Source: Pseudobdellovibrionaceae bacterium
GTDB lineage: Bacteria > Bdellovibrionota > Bdellovibrionia > Bdellovibrionales > JAMPXM01
Direction of reading: 5' to 3'
Assembly: GCA_016791465.1 (NCBI GenBank)
Contig: JAEUWE010000009.1
Coordinates: 1-6,516, forward strand
Length of the DNA stretch: 6,516 nucleotides
Shown in pieces: positions 1 through 6,516 of this stretch; positions within the stretch are counted from its first letter, which is position 1; every line of letters begins with the position of its first letter. The position numbers were made by a program, and so were the translations under genes. Under the pieces are notes generated by a model. The model was not told the origin of the DNA and did no database searches. It saw only the letters and a program-made list of their open reading frames with translations.

Positions 1-2624
1 TCGTCGTTGAATGGAATGACGACCTGGTTGCGTGATTTCCAGAAATGTGTGTCCGTCAAATCAGACGGCATGACCACACGGAGAGATGGCGACACCTTCT
101 TCATATGTTGTCTAAAGCGAAGTAGAACGTCGAGCTCGCCATAAACATACTCATCGTTTGATATCTGACTGACCATTGGATAGTTAGCGCCATTTGGAAT
201 ATCTCCGAGCCCGAGAGTGGCTCGGAGATCGGCATTGGCTTTCGCCAGAGCCTGAGCGTTTCCAGTTCGGGCGGTACGCATCGCCTCCCAAACATTGCGG
301 AAGTGCTGTGCCTCGAGAGCAAGCGCCGCATTCTGATGTTCGATTTCGATGGCGACCGACTGTTCAAGGCAGGCTCCAATGACATCGTTGCTGCGAATGA
401 CCTCAGTCAAATACTCGGCTTGCAGGCGTTCGACCGTGCCCAAATGCTTCTCAATTTGCGAAATCGTCTGTGTTCGAGCTGTCTGATCTGTACCCGAAGC
501 CTGAAGGTGCTGGTCGAGCAGTTGAATCATAACGTGAACAAAGGTGAGCTTTGATCGCAAACCTTCATTGATCGACTTTACGTTCTCGCTCAAGTCTCCG
601 CGATAGAAGCGATGAGCGTCATTGCCAATGCCAGCGCTCGCGCCAATGTAGGCGCTTCGCTGGAAGTCGCCGAGATCCATCGATACGGCAGTGCCACGGG
701 GTCCAAGCTTACCTCTTGCGTCGAGGTTCACTCGGTCGGCCTTGCAGGTTTGGATAAAAGTATCCAATGTGTTGGACTGTCGAACATCTTTTCGGATCGA
801 TTCGAGCGCATTTTGAAGTGCGACGCGATCGGCGTCCATAAACTTGCCGATTACGACTTCGAAAAATTTTGGGATATCAAGTGGCTGTTTGTTAACTGAG
901 AATGCTTTAAAAGTTTCGGTCTTCAGTGCAAATAAGAAGGCGTACAGTGTCTCGATACGCTTAAGGCCCTCTCCGTCATTACCGAAGTTAAAAAGTGGCG
1001 AAATCTTGCCGTCAAAGAACCAGCTAATGATGGTTCCGGAGTCGATTTCGTACTTTCCAAAGAATGTGTAGATGTCGAGTTTAAAGTCGACCTCGGCCAT
1101 GAAGTAAACCATGAGCATCATGTTGGGGTAGACGCTCAAGTATTTGATGTTTCGACGCATGCTCGTCAACATCTGGTTGATGCCGCGAAGCTCTTGGCTC
1201 GAGTGTGAGTTGTCGAGGGCCTTGAGGTTCCGATCAATAAAGAGTTGCAGGCGCTCGATGCGTGAGAACAGCTGATTCCATTGAGTTGAAATCGGGTACG
1301 ATTTTTCAACGGCCTTCTGGAAGAGCGTCGCTGACGACCAGTCTTTATTTGAGTAGATGCTGCTCATGTAACGATTTGTGCGTACGATCTGAGCGGCGAT
1401 CTGCACCTTCATATATTTTTCTGCTACGACCAAAAGCTGCTGGGCGTTGCGGTTGCTTCCTCGCCAGATCTCACTGGCATCGTCCGGTGTGAGGTGATCG
1501 CCAAACAGACGATCGACCATAAAGAAGTACTCGTTTCTTTGAAACTCGTCGTTCAAGGCTAAGTTCTTCCAAAGCGTACTCTCGGTCGTTTTTAACGACT
1601 GAGCGAGGGTCGAAAAAGAGACGTCGAGTCCTTGATCGAGAGCGTCGCCAGCCAACACTGATTTCTGCGAGTCCGCAATAGCGGTCGCAAGCGAACTGTT
1701 CAAAATCTTCTTTGCGCTGTCTTGATAAAGAAAGTTTTGAGCGGCGAGCGAAAGCATGCGAGTTGCGGCTTGTCCAAATGGATTGGCTTCGCGACGCGAG
1801 TATTTCCACGGTTTAAACGCTGTCACAAAACGCTCAAAGCGTGTTCGCATTTCGGGATTCGTGAGGTCGGGCGTAAAGCGGTTGAGAATCATCTCAAACA
1901 CTTCGGAGTGACGCTCGATCAGCTGACGCTCACGCGAATCGGCCGTGGTCTTTTGAAAGCTTTCGGCAAGTTCTGCGGCGCGCGACAGATACAAGAACTC
2001 AAGCTCCGGATCTGTCGATCGATTGACAAGCTCGAATGCGACCGAGAGACGGCGGTAGTAAATGCGCAGCAGCTGATCGCGCTTTTCGCCTGCCGGTGTT
2101 TTGTCGAGTTCGCGATCGACCTCAAGGGCCGAGAGAATCATGATTTTTGAAGAGCTGACTTCTTGACGAAAGAATCCAAGATTCAAACAACCTTTGAGTT
2201 CTCCGTCGCAACCGGACTCGATCATGATGCGCTGTTTTTCGATCCACGCCTGCGCTTTTTCCGGACTTTTCTTATTGAGCTCGAGCAAGCTTTCGTTAAA
2301 CGCGTGCAGAGCATCGCGAATGGCCTTGGTCCGGACCAGGCGCGGATTCTCAATATAGGCTGCGTTCAAGATGAATGGCGATAGCGCTTCAAGAGCCGAT
2401 ACAGTCTGTTGAGGCGAGTTCTGCTGAACGCGTGCTGAAATGCCAAGCGCATCGACCTTCTTTAGAGCGTCGATGTTCACGGCTGCCGTTGTCGGAGCTT
2501 GTACGACTTCGTCACCGGCAACAGGGCCCTCGTGCTGAGTGACTGGTGCTTCGTGTTTTGAACAAGCAGCCGTGACCAGGAGTGCTGTTGCTGCAAGCGT
2601 GAAATTCCGAAGTGTGTGTTTCAT
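1..2624 (-). CDS. Large predicted helical lipoprotein, function unknown (3' end outside window)
   Basis: I read an uninterrupted frame of 874 codons from the ATG at 2624-2622 to the window edge, with no stop, so the C-terminus is missing. The start is supported by GAGG six bases upstream and by an immediate signal peptide: MKHTLR, a hydrophobic stretch, then TAAC with the lipid-modified Cys predicted at residue 21. Ser at +2 would favour the outer membrane under the E. coli sorting rule. The rest looks soluble and mostly alpha-helical, rich in Leu, Glu, Gln, Arg and Lys. It has a Cys139-x6-Cys146 pair and later Cys627 and Cys752. Residues about 676-805 look like long amphipathic helices or coiled coil. 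A short hydrophobic run near 496-510 is too brief and mixed for a clear membrane segment. I recognise no domain family or catalytic motif. It follows the metalloprotease gene by 11 bases, so co-translation is likely. Partner, substrate or scaffold for the protease is inference only. Confidence 0.9.
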   Translation of the reverse strand, partial: MKHTLRNFTLAATALLVTAACSKHEAPVTQHEGPVAGDEVVQAPTTAAVNIDALKKVDALGISARVQQNSPQQTVSALEALSPFILNAAYIENPRLVRTKAIRDALHAFNESLLELNKKSPEKAQAWIEKQRIMIESGCDGELKGCLNLGFFRQEVSSSKIMILSALEVDRELDKTPAGEKRDQLLRIYYRRLSVAFELVNRSTDPELEFLYLSRAAELAESFQKTTADSRERQLIERHSEVFEMILNRFTPDLTNPEMRTRFERFVTAFKPWKYSRREANPFGQAATRMLSLAAQNFLYQDSAKKILNSSLATAIADSQKSVLAGDALDQGLDVSFSTLAQSLKTTESTLWKNLALNDEFQRNEYFFMVDRLFGDHLTPDDASEIWRGSNRNAQQLLVVAEKYMKVQIAAQIVRTNRYMSSIYSNKDWSSATLFQKAVEKSYPISTQWNQLFSRIERLQLFIDRNLKALDNSHSSQELRGINQMLTSMRRNIKYLSVYPNMMLMVYFMAEVDFKLDIYTFFGKYEIDSGTIISWFFDGKISPLFNFGNDGEGLKRIETLYAFLFALKTETFKAFSVNKQPLDIPKFFEVVIGKFMDADRVALQNALESIRKDVRQSNTLDTFIQTCKADRVNLDARGKLGPRGTAVSMDLGDFQRSAYIGASAGIGNDAHRFYRGDLSENVKSINEGLRSKLTFVHVMIQLLDQHLQASGTDQTARTQTISQIEKHLGTVERLQAEYLTEVIRSNDVIGACLEQSVAIEIEHQNAALALEAQHFRNVWEAMRTARTGNAQALAKANADLRATLGLGDIPNGANYPMVSQISNDEYVYGELDVLLRFRQHMKKVSPSLRVVMPSDLTDTHFWKSRNQVVIPFND
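201..229. repeat. Perfect 11-bp inverted repeat with 7-base loop inside a coding region
   Basis: ATCTCCGAGCC at 201-211 is exactly complementary to GGCTCGGAGAT at 219-229, with CGAGAGT between. It lies near codon 800-808 of the large lipoprotein gene. No T-run follows on the minus strand, so it is not a standard intrinsic terminator. In the transcript it would form a stable GC-rich hairpin. It may be a chance product of the coding sequence, although a perfect 11-bp stem is uncommon in a window this size. Confidence 0.75.
2565..2624 (-). other. Lipoprotein signal peptide of the downstream lipoprotein
   Basis: Residues 1-20 show a positively charged start (Lys2, Arg6), a hydrophobic core (FTLAATALLV) and a TAA-Cys end with Cys21 encoded at 2564-2562. 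Thr at -3 is a loose fit to the usual Leu/Val, so the lipobox is plausible rather than perfect. Signal peptidase II cleavage before Cys21 is predicted from the pattern. It confirms the chosen ATG. Confidence 0.75.
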
Positions 2625-2630
2625 ATTCGA

Positions 2631-2635
2631 CCTCA
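2631..2635 (-). promoter_or_regulatory. Ribosome binding site in the 11-base gap (TGAGG)
   Basis: Read on the minus strand, the gap between the protease stop codon TGA (2638-2636) and the next ATG is TGAGGTCGAAT. GAGG lies at 2634-2631 with six bases to the ATG, a good Shine-Dalgarno spacing. Because it directly abuts the upstream stop, ribosomes finishing the protease could reinitiate here, linking the output of the two lipoproteins. Confidence 0.7.
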
Positions 2636-5600
2636 TCATTTCACCAACGCATCCCAAACCTCAGGCAGGAAGTATCCCTGCATGAGGGCAGCAGAAGAAA
2701 CAATCAGACTTTGACCAAGGCGCGCGCGTTCACAGCGCCCCTCAGTTGGTGCGTCTGGTGTATTCTTAAACGCCGTGTAGTAACGGTTGAAATTGTCCTG
2801 GATCGATTCCAAAAACCGACGCTGGTTCTCGTCGTCGTTGGCGATATTCGCCAGTGCCAAGAAGCCAGGGAAGCGTGTTGCGTCTTCCTGTGCGTTGAAG
2901 AAGCTTGAGAGACCGTTGTTTGTTCCCCGAATACAGCTGTCGAGAATTTCAGTGTGAACCTTTTCAAGTGCCGTGCGTAGACCGTGCGCCTCAAGAAGAT
3001 CGTCGCGTTCTTTCTCGTACTCGATGTGGTAGCTCCAGGCGTAGGCCATATTGTCGCCAAGGAACATAATTTTTGAGACGGGATAAACAAAGTTGCGGCT
3101 TGGCGGACGAACAATGAGCTTTCCACCGGGCAGAATATAGGCCTCAGGGATGCGCACTGACTTATCGGTGTAAGGGTCATAGAGCTCGGCCTCAAAGTGT
3201 GTGACTCGAGTTTTGTCGTCACGAGTTTTGAAGCTCAAGATGATTGCCTTCATCGAGAAGCGGAAGGCCGACTGGCGGCGAATTGTCTCAATATAGTCTT
3301 TCGGGAAGCGCGAAGCCTCATTTGAGTACGATTGCGAGTCGATGAAGTAGCCAAGCGAGAAGAATGGCCGTCCCATCGTCGGCAGAGGATTCGCCTCTGT
3401 TCCGAACTTCAGATTTTTCTCAGCTCCCGCTGCGATCGCCTGCGTGAATTCAAATGGATAGAGGCTTGAGTACGAGAACAGTCCATCGCCACTTGAATAG
3501 CGAGGAATTGGGAACATCCAACCGCCAAGCATCGTGTACGGTGAGGGTGTTGTGAGCGCATTCATCGCTGAGAGCTTCAGCGGCAAGACGCTAAGGGCCG
3601 TATGGGTACCCCAGACGCGTGAGTAGTCAGCGTCGGCGTCACCGCCGGTCATATTGGCGGCAACCGAGGCGTTGTTCCAGTCCATTCGCGATTGGTCCGG
3701 TCCCGGAATGACGAGCAGATTGGTCATTTCTTTCACCGCGTATCGGTTCACGCGGCAGAGCTCTTTCAGCTCCGGTGCTTTTTCGAACATCGACTGCAAG
3801 CGAGTGGAGCCCGGCAGTTCTCCGGCGCAAACGCGCGAGAACTCATAGAGGTCAGATTGTGAGCGCGAGATCTCGGTGATCTGCGGCTCGTACTTTTGGC
3901 GCATGTAATCGTAGAACACGCGAACGCGACCGAGGTTGGTGAGAGCTCTCCACCAGAGGCCAGCTTCGGCTTCTTCTGTATTTCCGCCCATCGTGTCGGC
4001 AAAGGCGTAGATCTTTGAGACCATATTGGTATTCAAGTCTTCAATGTACGATTTCACGATTGTCTCGGCGTTGAAGCCGCGATCAAAGCGATTGCAGTAG
4101 GGGTCAGCAGAGAAGCTCGCGTCGAAGTCGTTACACTGCGGGAAGTACGAAGTGACGAACTCATTTTTATCCGGGTTGCGATCTGGAATCATGCCGCTTG
4201 CGGGAACCTTAAAGAAGGTGAAGTCCGCATCGTTTGAACCGCGGCGGAAGGTCGCATATTCACCGTTGTAGAGATAGCGAAGTGTCAGCAGGTCTTGTGG
4301 ACCGGGACCGATTTTCTTTTCAGCACCCTCGATCTCAGTAAAGGGGTGTTTGTATCCCATCACTGATGTCGCATTGGTCATGTCGCGCTCGGCATCAGCC
4401 TTGAGCTCGTTGTAGTACTTCGCCGGAACGGTGCCGGCCTCTGGCAGAATATTTTCTTTAAACTGGTGGCCGAGTCCTAAAAAGTGACCGTACTCATGCA
4501 TGATCAGCTCGGCGATGACTTTTTGCATAGCAGAGTCGTAGTCCACTCGTGACTGAGCAATGGCCGAAACCAAGGCCGGTCCAACATCGATCAACAGGCG
4601 ATCTGTATCGTGAACGACACCTGAAGGAATCTGCGCAACTCGCTGTTTGGCGTTTGCGAAAACCATCGCATCCCTCTCAGTCGCAGAGAGCTGACTCTCG
4701 CGGTCACCAAAGATTTGTTTGCGAAGGCTTGGCGAGGCCGAGTCATGGAAGCCAAGTGCACGACGCAGAGTGTGTGCGCCGTCGTTCTGCGCAAGAGCAG
4801 AAAGTCGCGTTTGAATGTCCGAAGCGGAAGCCTGGAAACTTTGATTCAATTCGCGCGAAATACGAGCGGCATCTTCTTTGTTCTGCTCAATTTGCGCTGG
4901 AGAGAGGGCCTGACCTTTCAGCGAACGAAGTTCAGAGATTTTCTGAACGAGGCGTGTCCCGCTCGCGAATCGTGGTCCATCAAATCGACCAGCAAAAACA
5001 GAGCGGGCATTTCCGAGGTCAGTACCAAGGACTTTTGATGGGTTGAAATACCGTGAGTTGAAGTACAGAGAGGAGGCGGTGCCGCCGGCCGATTTTGTGG
5101 ACGAGCCGCCATTCGCGGAACCAGAGCTCAAGTGCATCTTAATATAGCGTTCAAGCATTCCGCCGTAGAGGGTGATTTGGCCCCAACGGATCTCTCCGTT
5201 GCGAACGTCGGCTTGCGCCATACCAACGCCCAACGGTGACCCTGCTGAAATCTGTGGGTCAGCAACCCAAACCATCATGGGGTAGCGAAGATCATAGGGA
5301 TACTTCATTTTCTTAAGGTTCAATTGGAAGGCGCGTGGCTTGCCAATCTTCTGCAAGGCATCGTTCCAGCTGTCGATGACATTGCGAGCGGCCGGAATGT
5401 ATTCCTCCGGAAACCCATGCAGGTAAACATCGTGAGTTTTTGAAAGATCCCACTTCGCGGCCGACCAAACCTGGTGCAGACCATCGACTTTTTCGCCGAT
5501 CACATGAAGTGCGTTGAAGTGTTTGGCGTTGAGTGGGCTATAGGGAGTCGATTCAAACTTCGGGTTGTGATCAAAGGCCTTGAAGTTGAATCGAATGCGA

Positions 5601-6262
5601 GCACCCATGTGGGCTCCCCAGTCGTGATCCTGAACGACGGCGGTGAACCCCAAGAATTGGTTGGCCTGATCCCATTCGACATCCTCAATAGCGAGAACGC
5701 CGCCATTTCGAGCTCCCCAGAACATCGCAAGATCCCAATCCTTGATCGAGAGACCTTCGAGGCTGAGTTCCATTTTTGGACGAGCAGTCCAGTGTGAGCG
5801 CGACGCATTTTCAATGAACTCATTGGTTTCGCGACCATACGAGTCCTTGGCTTTCTCATAGTAGAAGTGTTTGCGAATCGGAATCACCAGCGACTGTTTC
5901 CAGCGCTTGCGATCGTTTGGAAAAGAGGGATTGACCATTCGGCCAATCAAGTTGTCTTCGGTGATTTCAAACTCCATGTTGCAGTGGCCGCTCATGTGAA
6001 CAGCGTGAGTTAGAAATGATGATGCGATAGCGCCCGTCTCAGAGATCGGCGCCCAACCACAGAGAAAAGTCTTTGGCTGCAGCTGCGCTTTGCCGTCGGC
6101 CGCTGTTTTCGTTTCAACGAAGAATGATTTTTCAACACCGCGATCAGTTGGTGGAGGTGTCTCTGTTGTGGGCGTGCGCACCGTGCAAGCGGTGAATGTA
6201 AGCAAAGCCGGTAGAGCAAGAAGCGAGATCCACTTTAAGGAAATGGCTTTTGAGTGTTTCAC
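2636..6262 (-). CDS. Predicted lipoprotein zinc metalloprotease of the metzincin clan (DUF5117/DUF4953-like)
   Basis: This 1208-residue protein starts at GTG, chosen because AAAGGAG lies eight bases upstream and a lipoprotein signal peptide follows at once (Cys26 predicted lipidated, then a Thr/Pro-rich tether to about residue 40). Visible order: an N-terminal domain with Cys68 and Cys94; a segment with WN at 299-300 and DVRNGEI at 352-358; a Gly/Ser/Ala-rich linker at about 377-397; a charged helical stretch at about 450-550; the zinc site HEYGHFLGLGH (589-599, ligands His589, His593, His599, general base Glu590); the Met-turn SVMGY (633-637); then GPQDLLTLRYLY and a Cys710-x12-Cys723 pair in a DPYCNRFD context. 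About 480 further residues form a C-terminal region I cannot assign. In metzincins these motifs make a secreted or surface zinc endopeptidase; WN, D-R-GEI and the post-Met-turn segment recall the DUF5117/DUF4953 Met-zincin family. Substrate is unknown. All catalytic residues are intact, so activity is likely. Confidence 0.92.
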   Translation of the reverse strand: MKHSKAISLKWISLLALPALLTFTACTVRTPTTETPPPTDRGVEKSFFVETKTAADGKAQLQPKTFLCGWAPISETGAIASSFLTHAVHMSGHCNMEFEITEDNLIGRMVNPSFPNDRKRWKQSLVIPIRKHFYYEKAKDSYGRETNEFIENASRSHWTARPKMELSLEGLSIKDWDLAMFWGARNGGVLAIEDVEWDQANQFLGFTAVVQDHDWGAHMGARIRFNFKAFDHNPKFESTPYSPLNAKHFNALHVIGEKVDGLHQVWSAAKWDLSKTHDVYLHGFPEEYIPAARNVIDSWNDALQKIGKPRAFQLNLKKMKYPYDLRYPMMVWVADPQISAGSPLGVGMAQADVRNGEIRWGQITLYGGMLERYIKMHLSSGSANGGSSTKSAGGTASSLYFNSRYFNPSKVLGTDLGNARSVFAGRFDGPRFASGTRLVQKISELRSLKGQALSPAQIEQNKEDAARISRELNQSFQASASDIQTRLSALAQNDGAHTLRRALGFHDSASPSLRKQIFGDRESQLSATERDAMVFANAKQRVAQIPSGVVHDTDRLLIDVGPALVSAIAQSRVDYDSAMQKVIAELIMHEYGHFLGLGHQFKENILPEAGTVPAKYYNELKADAERDMTNATSVMGYKHPFTEIEGAEKKIGPGPQDLLTLRYLYNGEYATFRRGSNDADFTFFKVPASGMIPDRNPDKNEFVTSYFPQCNDFDASFSADPYCNRFDRGFNAETIVKSYIEDLNTNMVSKIYAFADTMGGNTEEAEAGLWWRALTNLGRVRVFYDYMRQKYEPQITEISRSQSDLYEFSRVCAGELPGSTRLQSMFEKAPELKELCRVNRYAVKEMTNLLVIPGPDQSRMDWNNASVAANMTGGDADADYSRVWGTHTALSVLPLKLSAMNALTTPSPYTMLGGWMFPIPRYSSGDGLFSYSSLYPFEFTQAIAAGAEKNLKFGTEANPLPTMGRPFFSLGYFIDSQSYSNEASRFPKDYIETIRRQSAFRFSMKAIILSFKTRDDKTRVTHFEAELYDPYTDKSVRIPEAYILPGGKLIVRPPSRNFVYPVSKIMFLGDNMAYAWSYHIEYEKERDDLLEAHGLRTALEKVHTEILDSCIRGTNNGLSSFFNAQEDATRFPGFLALANIANDDENQRRFLESIQDNFNRYYTAFKNTPDAPTEGRCERARLGQSLIVSSAALMQGYFLPEVWDALVK
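4466..4498 (-). other. Metzincin zinc-binding active site HExxHxxGxxH
   Basis: These codons encode HEYGHFLGLGH, residues 589-599 of the protease. His589, His593 and His599 are the expected zinc ligands, Glu590 the catalytic base and Gly596 the turn glycine. The partnering Met-turn is at residues 633-637 (Met635 codon at 4360-4358), 36 residues after the last His. Tyr637 occupies the S-x-M-x-Y position which in astacins and serralysins can act as a fifth zinc ligand. Confidence 0.95.
6188..6262 (-). other. Lipoprotein signal peptide of the metalloprotease
   Basis: Residues 1-25 carry Lys2, Lys5 and Lys10, a hydrophobic core (WISLLALPALLTF) and FTA-Cys, with Cys26 encoded at 6187-6185. Phe at -3 is unusual for a lipobox; an alternative is ordinary signal peptidase I cleavage nearby. 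Thr at +2 and the Thr/Pro-rich segment after it fit a surface- or outer-membrane-tethered enzyme. Confidence 0.75.
6259..6262 (-). other. GTGA start/stop overlap between small membrane protein and protease
   Basis: The protease start codon GTG (6262-6260) overlaps the TGA stop (6261-6259) of the preceding frame. Such 4-base overlaps are typical of translationally coupled genes in one operon. This supports the small upstream frame being real and the protease start being GTG at this point. Confidence 0.8.
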
Positions 6263-6480
6263 TTGCGTGGCTCCTTTGTTGGCTCTTTTTCTTCTTTTTC
6301 AGTGGGAGACTCTGTGCCCATCAGCATGCGGAGTGGGCTTGCGGTTCCGATTTCGGCATTTTGCGATGTCGCGAACAGTGAGGGTTTGTTGGCCTCCTCG
6401 GCCGCGATGCCAAAGAAAACAGCGACGAAAAGCAACAGCAACCAGACGCCGAGTACGTCGAGTCGATCGTTCTGTTGCAT
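6259..6480 (-). CDS. Small single-pass membrane protein, function unknown; start uncertain, may begin beyond window
   Basis: From the ATG at 6480 this frame gives 73 residues. A hydrophobic segment (LGVWLLLLFVAVFFGIAA, about residues 10-27) is followed by a polar region and a charged tail rich in Lys, Glu, Pro and Thr. Arginines before the segment suggest N-terminus in the cytoplasm and C-terminus outside. Only a weak GAGAG lies ten bases before this ATG. The same frame stays open through 12 more codons to the window edge at 6516, so the visible part may be the C-terminal portion of a longer protein. Reality is supported by the GTGA overlap with the protease start and by the well-formed membrane segment. 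I recognise no family. A membrane accessory to the downstream protease is inference. Confidence 0.65.
   Translation of the reverse strand: MQQNDRLDVLGVWLLLLFVAVFFGIAAEEANKPSLFATSQNAEIGTASPLRMLMGTESPTEKEEKEPTKEPRK
6271..6277 (-). promoter_or_regulatory. Strong ribosome binding site of the metalloprotease (AAAGGAG)
   Basis: On the minus strand AAAGGAG is followed by eight bases and then the GTG start. It lies inside the last codons of the upstream small gene. The near-consensus site decides the GTG start and would compensate for the weaker start codon. Confidence 0.8.
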
Positions 6481-6516
6481 GAGCGAGCGGCTCTCTGTGC
6501 GCTCATTTTCGATCTT

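Noticed and set aside
1722..2150. 142-residue plus-strand open frame opposite the large lipoprotein
   Set aside because: It is antisense to a continuous 874-codon frame with a signal peptide and ribosome site. No domain or good start signal was seen.
2327..2338. 12-bp perfect palindrome TGGTCCGGACCA
   Set aside because: A palindrome of this length is expected about once or twice by chance in 6.5 kb, and it lies in mid-gene.
2704..3222. 172-residue minus-strand frame inside the protease gene
   Set aside because: It is an out-of-frame shadow of the protease C-terminal region, with a Thr/Ser/Arg-rich product.
3207..3230. Direct repeat CGAGTTTTG, two copies 15 bases apart
   Set aside because: It simply encodes a repeated Lys-Thr-Arg in the protease (KTRDDKTR); too short to be a functional repeat.
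3385..3402. Small hairpin CAGAGG/CCTCTG in the protease gene
   Set aside because: A six-base stem is common by chance, and no T-run suggests a terminator.
4549..5046. 165-residue plus-strand open frame opposite the protease
   Set aside because: It is antisense to a clearly coding region, has a Gln/Arg/Ser-rich composition typical of a shadow frame, and shows no recognisable domain.
6321..6506. 61-residue minus-strand frame beginning with ATG at 6506
   Set aside because: It overlaps the small membrane protein in another frame, its product is Arg/Ser/Cys-rich without structure, and it lacks the stop/start overlap with the protease that the 6480 frame has.
1..6516. CRISPR array, tRNA/rRNA, insertion sequence or phage signature
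   Set aside because: No regularly spaced repeats, RNA-gene motifs, terminal inverted repeats or transposase/integrase frames were seen; coding density leaves no room for them.

Overview
The window holds one co-directional, tightly packed gene block, all on the minus strand. Transcription enters at the high-coordinate end and leaves past position 1. In order of transcription there are three genes: a small single-pass membrane protein (6480 down to 6259, possibly starting beyond the window edge); a 1208-residue predicted lipoprotein zinc metalloprotease of the metzincin clan (6262 to 2636); and a very large predicted lipoprotein (2624 to the window edge, at least 874 residues, C-terminus not seen). 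The first two genes share a 4-base GTGA overlap. The second and third are separated by 11 bases containing a GAGG ribosome site. This packing argues for one operon with translational coupling.

Nearly all of the sequence is coding. There is no intergenic gap above 11 bases, and I see no tRNA, rRNA, CRISPR array, insertion sequence, promoter or convincing terminator; the promoter and terminator presumably lie outside the window. The plus-strand open frames are antisense shadows of these genes. The only strong non-coding structure is a perfect 11-bp inverted repeat inside the third gene (201-229).

The organism is a Gram-negative-type bacterium: both large products carry a lipoprotein signal peptide ending in Cys, with a non-Asp residue at +2. 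Balanced base composition, many large lipoproteins without close recognisable families, and slightly loose lipoboxes (FTAC, TAAC) would suit a Bdellovibrionota or other former-deltaproteobacterial lineage. This is a guess at style level, not a demonstrated assignment.

Functionally, the core is the protease. It has HExxHxxGxxH at residues 589-599 and an S-V-M-G-Y Met-turn at 633-637, preceded by WN and DVRNGEI motifs. These resemble the DUF5117/DUF4953 ('Met-zincin') family, but the protein has an unusual Gly/Ser linker and a helical insertion before the active site. The third gene has no family I recognise. It is predicted to be almost wholly helical and is probably a partner or client of the protease at the cell envelope. 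The small first protein could be a membrane-anchored accessory. The joint role (envelope remodelling, or secreted-substrate processing) is inference.
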